A program made the position numbers and the translations under genes. 64,000 nucleotides of DNA from Streptomyces sp. NBC_00569. Its GTDB lineage: Bacteria; Actinomycetota; Actinomycetes; Streptomycetales; Streptomycetaceae. The stretch is taken from NCBI RefSeq assembly GCF_036345255.1, contig NZ_CP107783.1, positions 2,480,001 through 2,544,000 of the forward strand, given 5' to 3'. This document shows positions 52,019 through 61,443 of this stretch, piece by piece. How positions within the stretch are numbered: the stretch's first letter is position 1; each line of letters starts with the position of its first letter. Under the pieces are notes generated by a model that saw only the letters and a list, made by a program, of their open reading frames with translations, had not been told where the DNA came from and made no database searches.

Positions 52019-53488
52019 ATGGCGCCGAGCCCGGCGCCCAGAAGCTCCAACCGCCTCACCTTCGCGGTCCTCGCGACCGGTGCGGGCGTCTTCTCGATGA
52101 TGCAGTCGCTGGTGGCCCCGGCGCTGCCCACCGTCCAGCACGCACTGCACACCAGCCAGGCCACCTCGACCTGGGTGATGACCGCCTATCTGCTGTCCGC
52201 CTCGATCTTCACACCGATACTCGGCCGGGTCGGCGACCTCGTCGGCAAGAAGCGCACCATGGTCGTCGCGCTCGTCGCGCTGACCGTGGGCTGTCTGCTG
52301 GCGGCCCTCGCCCCGAGCATCACCGTGCTCATCGTCGCCCGTGTCGTCCAGGGCATCGGCGGCGCGCTCTTCCCACTGTCGTTCGGCATCATCCGCGACG
52401 AGTTCCCCGGCCACCGGGTCAGCCCCAGCATCAGCAACCTGTCCGCCGTCATCGCGGCGGGCGGCGGTGTGGGCATGGTCGCGGCCGGGCCGATCGTGGG
52501 CGCGCTCGACTATCGCTGGCTGTTCTGGCTGCCCGCGGCCGTCGTCGCGGTCACGGCGCTGATCGCGCACCGCTACGTGCCCGAGTCGCCGACCCGCGGC
52601 ACGGGACGCGTGAACTGGCTCGGCTCCGTGCTGCTCTCCGGCTGGCTCGTCGCCCTGCTGCTGCCCATCAGCCAGGCCACGTCCTGGGGCTGGGCGTCGA
52701 TCAAGGTCGCCGGTCTGCTGGCCGCCGCCGTGGTCCTGTTCGTCGCGTGGGTGCTGTCCGAGGCCCGCTCCGCGAGCCCGCTGATCGACCTGCGCGTCAT
52801 GCGGCTGCCCGCCGTGTGGACCACGAACACGGCCGCGCTGCTCTTCGGCGCGGGGATGTACGCGGTGTGGTCGTTCCTGCCCGGCTTCGCCCAGACACCC
52901 TCGTCCGCCGGATACGGCTTCGGGGCGAGCGTGACGGGTGCGGGGCTGCTGATGCTGCCGATGCTCGTGGCCATGTTCCTCGCCGGAGTGCTCAGCGGCA
53001 GGATCGAACCCGTCGTAGGCGCGAAGTCGCTGCTCACCACCGGCGCCACGCTCGGCGCGGTCTCCTGCGCGATGCTCGCCGCCTGGCACACCGAACAGTG
53101 GCAGGTCGCTCTCGCGGCAGGCGTGTTCGGGCTCGGCATCGGGCTCGCGTTCGCGTCCATGGCGAACCTGATCGTGCAGAACGTCCCGGCCGCGCAGACC
53201 GGCGCGGCCACCGGCATGAACGCCAACATCCGCACCATCGGCGGCTCGATCGGCGCCGCCGTGATGAGCAGCCTGGTCACGGGGCACCTCCAGGCGTCGG
53301 GACTCCCCTACGCCTCCGGGTACACCCACGGCTTCACGCTGCTCGCGGCGCTGTGCCTCGCCGCCGCGCTCGCGGCGCTGCTGGTCCCGGCCACACGCCG
53401 CGCCCGCGGACCGCGTGTCCCGGCCGCGCACGGGACGACGGCCGGGGCGGACGAGCAGGTGAACCTGGAGCAGCCGATGCCGCGGTGA
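52019..53488 (+). CDS. MFS efflux transporter (DHA2/EmrB-QacA type)
   Basis: 489 residues with 12-14 transmembrane helices. Motif A of MFS exporters appears as LGRVGDLVGKKRTMV. Motif C-like GGGVGMVAAGPIVGALDYRWLFW and the later GLGIGLAFASMANLIVQNVPAAQTGAATGMNANIRTIGGSIG are typical of DHA2 multidrug pumps. ATG 52019 opens the conserved N-terminus; a TTG at 51944 with a GAGAG upstream would add 25 basic residues. Probably repressed by the divergent TetR protein. Confidence 0.88.
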   Translation: MAPSPAPRSSNRLTFAVLATGAGVFSMMQSLVAPALPTVQHALHTSQATSTWVMTAYLLSASIFTPILGRVGDLVGKKRTMVVALVALTVGCLLAALAPSITVLIVARVVQGIGGALFPLSFGIIRDEFPGHRVSPSISNLSAVIAAGGGVGMVAAGPIVGALDYRWLFWLPAAVVAVTALIAHRYVPESPTRGTGRVNWLGSVLLSGWLVALLLPISQATSWGWASIKVAGLLAAAVVLFVAWVLSEARSASPLIDLRVMRLPAVWTTNTAALLFGAGMYAVWSFLPGFAQTPSSAGYGFGASVTGAGLLMLPMLVAMFLAGVLSGRIEPVVGAKSLLTTGATLGAVSCAMLAAWHTEQWQVALAAGVFGLGIGLAFASMANLIVQNVPAAQTGAATGMNANIRTIGGSIGAAVMSSLVTGHLQASGLPYASGYTHGFTLLAALCLAAALAALLVPATRRARGPRVPAAHGTTAGADEQVNLEQPMPR

Positions 53489-53489
53489 A

Positions 53490-53512
53490 CCGGCGCTCCC
53501 AGGGGGCGCCGG
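53490..53512. terminator. Terminator hairpin
   Basis: CCGGCGC (53490-53496) pairs with GCGCCGG (53506-53512), 9-base loop, between the convergent MFS and LURP-one-type genes. Confidence 0.7.
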
Positions 53513-53517
53513 CCCGG

Positions 53518-54498
53518 TCAGCCGAAGCCGCGCGCGTCCTGCTTGAGGGCGGTGTCCACGGTGAGGGCGGTCGCCACGACGAGGCTCAGGAGGGGCTCGG
53601 GCAGCTGGTAGTGGATCTGGAGGACGTAGTTGTCCGCGGTCGTGAACATCGTCTTGGCGAGTCCCTCCCACGTCTTCGTGATGCGGGCGACCTCGTTGTC
53701 GGCGTGGTCGACGATCGAGAAGTTCCAGGCCCGCCAGTTCTCGGCCTTGATGGCGCCGATCTGCTGGCCGTTCACGTTGATCCCGAAGTTGATCTTGCCG
53801 ATCATGTTCTGCTGGACGATCTCACCGACCGGCGAGCCGTCCGGACGCTCCACCACGACACGCGACTTCATGAACTTCGCGGGCCGCGTCATGACGAGCT
53901 GCGGCTGCCCGTACGCGTCGCGGATCTCCAGCTTGTGGGTCATGAACTGGTCGAGGCTGGAGACGAAGCGCGCGACCTTCTTGAGCGTGCTCTGGCCGAC
54001 CTGGACGACGGAGCCGATCTGGCCGCCGTTCTGATCCATGACGGTGTACTCGTTCGTCAGCTCGATCAGCTTGGCCTTCTGGTTCACCACCAGGACCGGC
54101 TCGGTGAAGAGGCTGCCGCCGCCCTGCGCGGTGGGCGCGACACCGGCCTGGTGCTGCACCTGGCGCTGCACCTTGGCGGGGTCGACGTAACTCTGTTGCT
54201 GCTGCGGGGCCTGCTGCCCGTACGGACCGGCGGCCTGCTGGGGCTGCTGGTACTGCCCGGGCTGCTGGTGCTGCACAGACTGCTGCGGCTGCTGCTGAGG
54301 GGCGAACTGGCCCTGGGCCGACTGCTGCACGGGCTGCTGCTGAGGCTGCTGCGCCTGGTGCGGGACCTGCTGGCCGGCGGGCTGCTGCACAGGACTGGTG
54401 TGCTCGGTCCACTGCGCGCCGTCCCACCACCGCAGGGTCTGGGGCGCGCCCTGGGGGTCCGGGTACCAGCCTGCAGGGGTGTTCGATTGCGTCGTCAC
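53518..54498 (-). CDS. DUF2510 + LURP-one/scramblase-like protein
   Basis: 326 residues. DUF2510 at the N-terminus (PAGWYPDPQGAPQTLRWWDGAQWTEHT) is followed by a strongly glutamine-rich low-complexity linker (about 38-105, runs of QQPQQQ) and a phospholipid-scramblase/LURP-one beta-barrel domain (about 130-325: LIELTNEYTVMDQNGGQIGSV, HKLEIRDAYGQPQLVMTRPAKFM, GEIVQQNMIGKINFGI). The barrel in scramblases and LOR proteins binds membranes or lipids. No transmembrane helix is obvious except a weak one near the C-terminus. Start codon GTG. Confidence 0.87.
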   Translation of the reverse strand: MTTQSNTPAGWYPDPQGAPQTLRWWDGAQWTEHTSPVQQPAGQQVPHQAQQPQQQPVQQSAQGQFAPQQQPQQSVQHQQPGQYQQPQQAAGPYGQQAPQQQQSYVDPAKVQRQVQHQAGVAPTAQGGGSLFTEPVLVVNQKAKLIELTNEYTVMDQNGGQIGSVVQVGQSTLKKVARFVSSLDQFMTHKLEIRDAYGQPQLVMTRPAKFMKSRVVVERPDGSPVGEIVQQNMIGKINFGINVNGQQIGAIKAENWRAWNFSIVDHADNEVARITKTWEGLAKTMFTTADNYVLQIHYQLPEPLLSLVVATALTVDTALKQDARGFG

Positions 54499-54555
54499 CC
54501 GGGCACACTATCGCGCCATCCTGTGGCGGTATCCAGTCCGGACAGATGTGACGTA

Positions 54556-54592
54556 CGCCGCCGCCCGAACCGGTACGGAACGGGCGGCGGCG
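54556..54592. terminator. Terminator of the phospholipase C gene
   Basis: Perfect 12-bp stem CGCCGCCGCCCG/CGGGCGGCGGCG with a 13-base loop, downstream of the minus-strand phospholipase stop. Confidence 0.75.
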
Positions 54593-54632
54593 CGAATTTC
54601 GAGCGCCTACGGGATCGAAGCGCCCCCGAAGG

Positions 54633-56690
54633 TCAGGCCGTCAGGATCCCGGGGTCGCTCACGCCGGCCTGCCCGTTCTCGACATGGCCCGCGAGGCGAC
54701 GCAGATACGTGCTGTCGCTGTCGGCGGTCACCTTCAGGTCGTACCAGCGCTTGGTCGCGCGCAGGTCGACGGTCTGTGTGACGGTGGCACCGGCCCGCAC
54801 GGTGTACGTCTGCGGCTGTCCGCCGTAGGCGTTGGTGACGGTGAGGCGGACATCGGCGCCGGTGGGGTTCGTCAGCGTGAGCGTCACGTTGCCCGAGCTC
54901 GCGTCGTGGCGGGCCGAGAGTCCCGGCTCGGCGACGGTGTTCGTGCCCTTGAAGGCGCGCAGGAATCCGTTCGGGCCGTGCACCGTGAGGTCGTACTTCC
55001 CGGCGGAGTAGGCGGAGTTCCAGGCGTCCGAGATCGACTTGCCGGCCTCGGTGGAGTAGGTCCAGGGGCCGTCGGTCCGGCTCTGCGACCTGACCTGGAA
55101 GGCCGCGCCCGCGGAGGGACCGCCGCTGAACGTGAGCTGGAACTTGCCGGTCGACGGCGTGGAGACCCCGTCGACGTACGGCGCGTACGGCAGCGGGCGC
55201 GCGGGCCGGGAGCCCGACTCCTGCTTGGGCAGCACGGGCGTGGCCGGCGGCTTCGGCACGTAGCTGGAGTGCCGGTCGTGGTCCGGCGGCACGTACCCGG
55301 CGGTGCTCGGCAGTTGCGCCGGGGCGGTGTTCGTGAGGGAGAAGTCGAACGCCGAGGAGAGGTCGCCGCAGATCGCGCGGCGCCACGGCGAGATGTTGGT
55401 CTCCTTGACGCCGAAGCGCTTCTCCATGAACCGCAGGATCGAGGTGTGGTCGAGCGTCTCGGAGCAGACGTAGCCGCCCGTGGACCACGGCGAGACGACG
55501 ATCATGGGGACGCGCTGGCCGAGGCCGTAGGGGCCCGCCGCGTAGCTCGCGTTGCCCTTGAAGTAGTCGAGCGTGGTGTCGGCGGTGGACAGGCCCTGGT
55601 TCGCGGAGGCGGGGGCGTAGGGCGGCACGACGTGGTCGAAGTAGCCGTCGTTCTCGTCGTACGTGATGAACAGGGCCGTCCTGCTCCACACGTCCGGGTT
55701 GGACGTGAGCGCGTCGAGGACCTGCGAGATGTACCAGGCACCGTAGTTCGCCGGCCAGTTGGGGTGCTCGGAGAACGCCTCGGGCGCGGCGATCCAGGAG
55801 ATCTTCGGGAGCTTCCCGGCCTTGACGTCGGCCTTCAGGACGTCGAAGTAGCCGTCGCCCGCCTTGGCGTTCGTGCCGGTGCGGGCCTTGTCGTAGAGGG
55901 GGTCGCCCGGCTTGGCGTTGCGGTAGTTGTTGAAGTAGAGGAGCGAGTTGTCGCCGTAGTTGCCGCGGTAGGCGTCGTCGATCCAGCCCCAGCTCCCGGC
56001 GGCGTCGAGGCCGTCACCGATGTCCTGGTAGACCTTCCAGGAGACTCCGGCCTTCTCCAGACGCTCGGCGTACGTGGTCCAGCCGTAACCGGCCTCCTGG
56101 TTGCCGAGGACGGGCCCGCCGCCGGTGCCGTCGTTGCCGACGTGGCCCGACAGCATGTAGTAGCGGTTGGGGTCGGTGGCCCCCATGAACGAGCAGTGGT
56201 AGTCGTCGCACACCGTGAACTTGTCGGCGAGCGCGTAGTGGAACGGGATGTCCTGGCGCGTCAGATACGCCATCGTGCCGGTGCCCTTGGCGGCGATCCA
56301 GTTGTCGTACTTGCCGTTGTCGAAGGCGCTGTGGCCGCCGGCCCAGTCGTGGTCGAGGCCCGCGATGAACTGCATGCCGAGGTCCGCCGCGTCGGGGTGG
56401 TAGGGCAGGACCTCCTTGCCGCCGCTCGCCTGGTTCCACACGGGCTTGCCGCTGGGGAGCGTCACCGGACGCGGGTCTCCGAAGCCGCGGACGCCCTTCA
56501 TCGTGCCGAAGTAGTGGTCGAAGGACCGGTTCTCCTGCATCAGGACGACGATGTGCTCGATGTCCTGGACGGTGCCCTTGACGCGGGCGGCCGGGATGGC
56601 CGCGGCGCGGTCGATGCTGTTCGACAGGGCGGTGAAGCCCGCGGTCGCGCCCGCTATCTGCAGGAAGCGCCGCCGGTTGAGTTCAGGCAT
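54633..56690 (-). CDS. Tat-exported phosphocholine-type phospholipase C
   Basis: 685 residues. A Tat signal LNRRRFLQIAGATAGF is followed by the acid-phosphatase-like phospholipase C core: VLMQENRSFDHYFGTMKGVRGFGDPRP, HDWAGGHSAFDNGKYDNW, YDENDGYFDHVVPP and VPMIVVSPWSTGGYVCSETLDHTS. Two C-terminal beta domains (DUF756-like, about 490-570 and 590-680) are present, as in PlcN/PlcH enzymes. It hydrolyses phosphatidylcholine or sphingomyelin-type lipids outside the cell, giving phosphate and carbon. ATG 56690 opens the Tat signal. Confidence 0.92.
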   Translation of the reverse strand: MPELNRRRFLQIAGATAGFTALSNSIDRAAAIPAARVKGTVQDIEHIVVLMQENRSFDHYFGTMKGVRGFGDPRPVTLPSGKPVWNQASGGKEVLPYHPDAADLGMQFIAGLDHDWAGGHSAFDNGKYDNWIAAKGTGTMAYLTRQDIPFHYALADKFTVCDDYHCSFMGATDPNRYYMLSGHVGNDGTGGGPVLGNQEAGYGWTTYAERLEKAGVSWKVYQDIGDGLDAAGSWGWIDDAYRGNYGDNSLLYFNNYRNAKPGDPLYDKARTGTNAKAGDGYFDVLKADVKAGKLPKISWIAAPEAFSEHPNWPANYGAWYISQVLDALTSNPDVWSRTALFITYDENDGYFDHVVPPYAPASANQGLSTADTTLDYFKGNASYAAGPYGLGQRVPMIVVSPWSTGGYVCSETLDHTSILRFMEKRFGVKETNISPWRRAICGDLSSAFDFSLTNTAPAQLPSTAGYVPPDHDRHSSYVPKPPATPVLPKQESGSRPARPLPYAPYVDGVSTPSTGKFQLTFSGGPSAGAAFQVRSQSRTDGPWTYSTEAGKSISDAWNSAYSAGKYDLTVHGPNGFLRAFKGTNTVAEPGLSARHDASSGNVTLTLTNPTGADVRLTVTNAYGGQPQTYTVRAGATVTQTVDLRATKRWYDLKVTADSDSTYLRRLAGHVENGQAGVSDPGILTA

Positions 56691-56872
56691 GGGTGTGGGG
56701 CCTCTTGGGTGTGTGGGGACGGAAGCGAACAGAGTGTTCCAAGAGGACCCGCCGAAGGGGAAGGGGTGATGACACTTGCATGAAAGTTCGCCGTATGCGT
56801 CAGAAACAATCACCGAGTCTCAAGGTGCCTCGCCCGACGGGGAGAACCAAGCGGCCCTCCCCGTGCGCGACT

Positions 56873-59800
56873 TCAGCCCCGCTCCCCCACCGCGAGCCGC
56901 AGCGTCACGATCTGGAACGGCCGCAGTGCCACCCGCACCGTGTCCCCGCCGTCCGCCGACTGCCGCACCTGGTCCGGCTGTTCGGCCAGCGGCCGCTCCA
57001 GGAGGTCGGTGACCTGGACGCCCGCTAGCGGGAACCCCGTGCGCAGCGTGCCCGCCGCCCGGCCTCCGAGCGACTCGTAGAGCCGCACGACGACATCGCC
57101 CGAGCCGTCGTCGGCGAGCTTCACCGCCTCCACCGTCAGACCGTCGCCGTCCACCGACACCACCGGTTCGGCCGCACCGCCCGAACCGGCCACGCGCAGC
57201 GGCAGGTTGAGCGCGTACCCCTCGGCGACGGCGTCGGCGATGCTCGCGCCGGGCAGCAGAGAGTAGGTGAAGCGGTGCGCGCCCTGGTCCGCCTCCGGGT
57301 CGGGGACGCGCGGGGCACGCACCAGGGAGAGACGGACCGTGGTGGTCGTGCCGCCGTCGTCGCGGGTCGTGCGCGAGACGTCGTGGCCGTACGTGGAGTC
57401 GTTGAGGACCGCGACACCGTAGCCGGGTTCACCGATGTGGACCCAGCGGTGGCCGTACACCTCGAAGCGGGCCGCCTCCCAGCTGGTGTTGGTGTGCGTG
57501 GGGCGCTTGACGTGGCCGAACTGGATCTCGGCGCTGGAGTGGTCGGCGCGGACGTCGACGGGGAACGCGGCCTTGAGGATCTTCTCGGTCTCGTGCCAGT
57601 CGATCTCGGTCTCGACGTCGACGCGCTTGCTGCCCGCGTGCAAGGTCACGGTCTGCGTGATGCGGGAGCCCTTGCCGAAGGCGCGCTCCACCCGGACGGC
57701 GGCGCGCAGCGGCCCCTCCTCACTCACCGTCACGGACTCGGCGTCGAGAAGGTCCCGGTAGTGGTTCTTGTAGTGCTTGTCGATGTCCCAGGCGTCCCAG
57801 TAGTTGGGCAGATCACTGTGGAGGCGGAGCAGGTTGCCGGGACCGGCGAGGACCTCGCGTTCCGCGGTCAGGTCGTACACGGAGGCCAGCGTCCCGTCGG
57901 GGCCGACGACGACGCGCACGAGTCCGTTGTCGAGGGTGCGGCCGTCCGTGACGGTGACGGGGTGTTCGGGGGCGGCGTCGGCCAGGGGCGCCGACCCGCC
58001 TGCGGGCACATGGGTGCGGACCGGCTCACCGGCCGGGGTGCGGACCACTTCGGTACGGGCGTACGGGCTGGTGTTGAAGACGTGCGGCACGCCCTCCCCT
58101 GAAGCGCCCAGCGCGGCCACCGCTTCCGCCGTGATCGCTTCGAGTTCGCCCGCCACGCGCGCGTACTCCGCCTCGGCCTCCCGGTGCACCCAGGCGATGG
58201 ACGACCCGGGCAGGATGTCGTGGAACTGGTGCAGGAGCACCGTCTTCCACAGCCGGTCGAGCTTCTCGTACGGGTACGCGTACCCCGGCGCGCGCAGAGC
58301 CGCGGCCGTGGCCCACAACTCGGCCTCGCGCAGGCGGTGTTCACTGCGGCGGTTGCCCTGCTTGGTGCGGGCCTGCGACGTGTACGTCGCGCGGTGCAGC
58401 TCCAGATAGAGCTCCCCCGACCACACCTGGTCCGTGGGGATCTCCTTGCTCGCCTGCGCGAAGAAGGTGTCCGGGTGCTCGACCACGACCTTCGCGGAAC
58501 CCTCCAGGTCCGCGAGCCGGCGGGCGCGCTCCAGCATCTCGCGGGTGGGGCCGCCCCCGCCGTCGCCGTGTCCGAAGGGGGCGAGCGAGCGGGTGCCGCG
58601 TCCCTTGTCCTGGAAGTTGCGGACGGCGTGCGCCATCTCACGGCCCGAGAACTCGACGTTGTAGGTGTCGACCGGCGGGAAGTGGGTGAAGATCCGCGTA
58701 CCGTCGATGCCCTCCCACCAGAAGGAGTGGTGGGGCAGCTTGTTGGTCTGGTTCCAGGACAGCTTCTGCGTGAGGAACCACTCGTTTCCGGCGAGCCTGG
58801 CGAGCTGCGGGTACGCGGCGTTGTAGCCGAACGAGTCGGGCAGCCACACACCTTTGGTCTCGACGCCGAAGTGCTCGATGAAGAAGCGCTTGCCGTGGAC
58901 GAGCTGGCGGGCGATGGCCTCGCCCCCGGGCAGGTTGCCGTCGGACTCGACCCACATCCCGCCGACGGGCGCCCACTGGCCCTTGGCGACGGCCTCCTTG
59001 ATGCGGTCCCACACGTGCGGGTAGTTGTCCTTGACCCAGGCGTACTGCTGGGCCTGCGAGCAGGCGAAGACGAACTCGTCGTACTCCTCGGCGAGCGCCG
59101 TCACGTTCGAGAAGGTGCGGGACGTCTTGCGCTTGGTCTCACGGATCGGCCACAGCCAGGCCGAGTCGATGTGCGCGTGGCCGACGGAGGACAGGGTGTG
59201 GGCGCCGGCGTGCGCGGGCTTCGCGAGGGCGGGGGCGAGGACGGCCCGGGCGGCGGCGGCCGTGCCGGAGACGTCGTCGAGGTCGAGGGTGTCGAGCGCC
59301 GCTTCGAGGGTGTGCGCGATCTCGTGGCGGCGTGGCTCGTGTTCGCTCAGTTCCAGCATCAGCTCGCGCAGGACCTGGAGGTCGAGCGACAGGTGGAAGA
59401 CGTCCTCGTCGAGGATCGCGAGGTCGGCGCTCCTGAAGGTGTAGAGCGGCTCGTCGCCCGCCGTGCGCGGGTCGCCGAGCGGGGTCGGGTAGGCGAAGCG
59501 GTCGGCGAGGATGTCCGGGTTGGAGGCGGCCTCGATGAGGTACTCGACCTCTTCGCCGCCCTGGGCGGGGCGGGCCACGGGCACGTACTGGTTCTGCGGG
59601 TTGACGGCCTTGAGGGGGCGGCCGTCGGGGAGGTGGACGAGGGCCTCCGCCTGGTTGCCGGGCCATTCGTTGACGAAGCCGAGGTCGAAGACGGCTTCGA
59701 CGCGGTGGCCCGCCCACTCGGCGGGGACGGTGCCGTGCGCCGTGAACCACGTGGTGCCCCAGGGCGGCCCCCACGGGGTGCCGACGCCGAACGGCTTGTA

Positions 59801-59956
59801 CGCGGCCGCTTTCGCCTCGGCGAAGGGGACGGGCTCGCCGGGCGCCTGCCATGCCTGGAGGGCGAGCGGGACCCTGGCACCGTGGACGGCGGGCTTGACG
59901 CGCTGGTCGTGGACGCGGGCGACGCGCTGCTCGATGCGGCGGAGTTCGTCGTGCAT
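56873..59956 (-). CDS. GH38 alpha-mannosidase
   Basis: 1027 residues, the usual size of class II alpha-mannosidases. Zinc ligands lie in SSVGHAHIDSAWLWPIRETKRK, and the nucleophile aspartate in KGVWLPDSFGYNAAYPQL; HFPPVDTYN and the large C-terminal beta domain (GH38C, from about 650) follow. No signal peptide, so it should act in the cytoplasm on imported manno-oligosaccharides. ATG 59956 has GAGGAG five bases upstream. It follows the GH4 gene in the same direction, with an inverted repeat in between. Confidence 0.93.
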   Translation of the reverse strand: MHDELRRIEQRVARVHDQRVKPAVHGARVPLALQAWQAPGEPVPFAEAKAAAYKPFGVGTPWGPPWGTTWFTAHGTVPAEWAGHRVEAVFDLGFVNEWPGNQAEALVHLPDGRPLKAVNPQNQYVPVARPAQGGEEVEYLIEAASNPDILADRFAYPTPLGDPRTAGDEPLYTFRSADLAILDEDVFHLSLDLQVLRELMLELSEHEPRRHEIAHTLEAALDTLDLDDVSGTAAAARAVLAPALAKPAHAGAHTLSSVGHAHIDSAWLWPIRETKRKTSRTFSNVTALAEEYDEFVFACSQAQQYAWVKDNYPHVWDRIKEAVAKGQWAPVGGMWVESDGNLPGGEAIARQLVHGKRFFIEHFGVETKGVWLPDSFGYNAAYPQLARLAGNEWFLTQKLSWNQTNKLPHHSFWWEGIDGTRIFTHFPPVDTYNVEFSGREMAHAVRNFQDKGRGTRSLAPFGHGDGGGGPTREMLERARRLADLEGSAKVVVEHPDTFFAQASKEIPTDQVWSGELYLELHRATYTSQARTKQGNRRSEHRLREAELWATAAALRAPGYAYPYEKLDRLWKTVLLHQFHDILPGSSIAWVHREAEAEYARVAGELEAITAEAVAALGASGEGVPHVFNTSPYARTEVVRTPAGEPVRTHVPAGGSAPLADAAPEHPVTVTDGRTLDNGLVRVVVGPDGTLASVYDLTAEREVLAGPGNLLRLHSDLPNYWDAWDIDKHYKNHYRDLLDAESVTVSEEGPLRAAVRVERAFGKGSRITQTVTLHAGSKRVDVETEIDWHETEKILKAAFPVDVRADHSSAEIQFGHVKRPTHTNTSWEAARFEVYGHRWVHIGEPGYGVAVLNDSTYGHDVSRTTRDDGGTTTTVRLSLVRAPRVPDPEADQGAHRFTYSLLPGASIADAVAEGYALNLPLRVAGSGGAAEPVVSVDGDGLTVEAVKLADDGSGDVVVRLYESLGGRAAGTLRTGFPLAGVQVTDLLERPLAEQPDQVRQSADGGDTVRVALRPFQIVTLRLAVGERG

Positions 59957-59969
59957 ACCTGCTCCTCTA

Positions 59970-60062
59970 CTAGGGGGTCCGGCGGATCACGGCGGGGGCG
60001 CGACGCCTGACACGGCACCTCGCCGCGACCTACCCGACCCCGGCCCGCCGGACACCCCCTAG
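59970..60062. repeat. Inverted repeat spanning the GH4-GH38 gap
   Basis: CTAGGGGGTCCGGCGG (59970-59985) and CCGCCGGACACCCCCTAG (60045-60062) are complementary except for a two-base insertion. The right arm contains the GH4 stop codon and the left arm ends about 14 bases upstream of the GH38 start. A transcript could fold the whole 60-base loop, giving an attenuator or processing site between the two genes. Confidence 0.65.
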
Positions 60063-61387
60063 CGGGTCAGGTAGGCGAGGCCGGGGTGGGCCGCCGTGTA
60101 TCCCTCCAGGAGGCGGCGGGCCACGGTCACGGAGTCGACGAGGGGATGCAGGGCGAACGCCTTGACGGCGGCGGCGCGCGAGCCGCCTTCGGCCGCTTCG
60201 AGCACCTCGCGCTCGACGGCCTTGACGCAGGAGACGAGACCCGTGGCATGGCCCGGCAGCGGCGCCACGCTCACGGGGTGCGCTCCGTTGGCGTCGACGA
60301 GGCAGGGGATCTCGACCACGGCGTCGTCGTCGAGGGACGGCAGGGCGCCGCGCCCGCGCACGTTGAGGATCAGCGTCGCGCGCTCGTCGCGGGCGATGGC
60401 GCGCATCAGGGCGAGCGCCACCTTCTCGTAGCCGCCCGACTCCTCCAGGTCGGCGGCGTCCCGCTCGCCCGCGCCGGACGCCTCACGGTTGTGCGCCATG
60501 TACGTGGCCTCGCGCTCTGCCCGGGTGCGGTCCCAACTGGCGTACGACGGGTCGGAGTAGAAGGCGGCCTGCTGGTCGAGCAGGAACGCGCCGCGAGTGC
60601 GTTCGGCCTCCTGGTAGGCGTGCACCGTCTCGCGGTTGAAGTAGTAGTAGTGCAGGTACTCGTTGGGGATCGCGCCGAGGGAGCGGAGCCAGTCCGTGCC
60701 GAAGAGGCGGCCCTCCTCGAAGGAGCCGAGCAGCTTCTCGTCGGCGAGCAGCCGGGGCAGCTCGTCGCGGCCGTTCACCCTGAGTCCGCGCAGCCAGCCG
60801 AGGTGGTTGAGGCCGACGTAGTCGATCCAGGCCTCGCCCGGGTCGGCGCCGAGGACGCGCGCCACGCGGCGGCCGAGTCCGACGGGCGAGTCGCAGATGC
60901 CGATGACGCGGTCGCCGAGGTGCCGCGACATGGCCTCGGTGACCAGGCCGGCCGGGTTGGTGAAGTTGATGACCCAGGCGTCGGGGGCGAGTCGCCGCAC
61001 GCGGCGCGCGATGTCGACGGCGACGGGCACCGTCCGCAGGCCGTACGCGATGCCGCCGGCACCGACCGTCTCCTGGCCGAGCACCCCTTCGGCGAGGGCG
61101 ACCCGCTCGTCCGCCGCGCGGCCCGCGAGGCCGCCGACGCGGATCGCGGAGAAGACGAAGTCGGCGCCGCGCAGCGCCTCGTCGAGGTCGGTGGTGGCGC
61201 GCACGGCGGGCGCGTCGGGGACGCCGGTGGCTTGTTCCGCCAGTACGCCGGTGACGGCCCGCAGCCGGTCCGGGTCGGTGTCGTGCAGCGTGACCTCGGT
61301 GACCCGGCCTTCGGCGTGGTCGCCAAGCAGCGCTCCGTACACCAGGGGCACTCGAAATCCGCCACCGCCGAGAATCGTCAGCCTCAT
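60059..61387 (-). CDS. GH4-family glycosidase (6-phospho-beta-glucosidase type)
   Basis: 442 residues. The NAD-binding N-terminus is MRLTILGGGGFRVPLVYGALL. GH4 hallmark segments NFTNPAGLVTEAMSRHLGDRVIGICDSP and VGLNHLGWLRGL supply the metal ligands (Cys and His). GH4 enzymes cleave glycosides by an NAD/Mn redox-elimination mechanism. The residue set resembles 6-phospho-beta-glucosidase, but in PTS-poor Streptomyces the substrate may be non-phosphorylated. First gene of the GH4-GH38 pair. Confidence 0.92.
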   Translation of the reverse strand: MRLTILGGGGFRVPLVYGALLGDHAEGRVTEVTLHDTDPDRLRAVTGVLAEQATGVPDAPAVRATTDLDEALRGADFVFSAIRVGGLAGRAADERVALAEGVLGQETVGAGGIAYGLRTVPVAVDIARRVRRLAPDAWVINFTNPAGLVTEAMSRHLGDRVIGICDSPVGLGRRVARVLGADPGEAWIDYVGLNHLGWLRGLRVNGRDELPRLLADEKLLGSFEEGRLFGTDWLRSLGAIPNEYLHYYYFNRETVHAYQEAERTRGAFLLDQQAAFYSDPSYASWDRTRAEREATYMAHNREASGAGERDAADLEESGGYEKVALALMRAIARDERATLILNVRGRGALPSLDDDAVVEIPCLVDANGAHPVSVAPLPGHATGLVSCVKAVEREVLEAAEGGSRAAAVKAFALHPLVDSVTVARRLLEGYTAAHPGLAYLTR

Positions 61388-61443
61388 GCGCCGATCGTAG
61401 GGCAGCCTGGTCCGCGACCCGATCTTCGACCGGCGGAGGCCGC

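Noticed and set aside
51865..54828. 987-codon plus-strand frame
   Set aside because: It runs through the MFS gene out of frame and antisense to the LURP-one gene. The product is Arg/Gly/Ala-rich without domains, a GC shadow.
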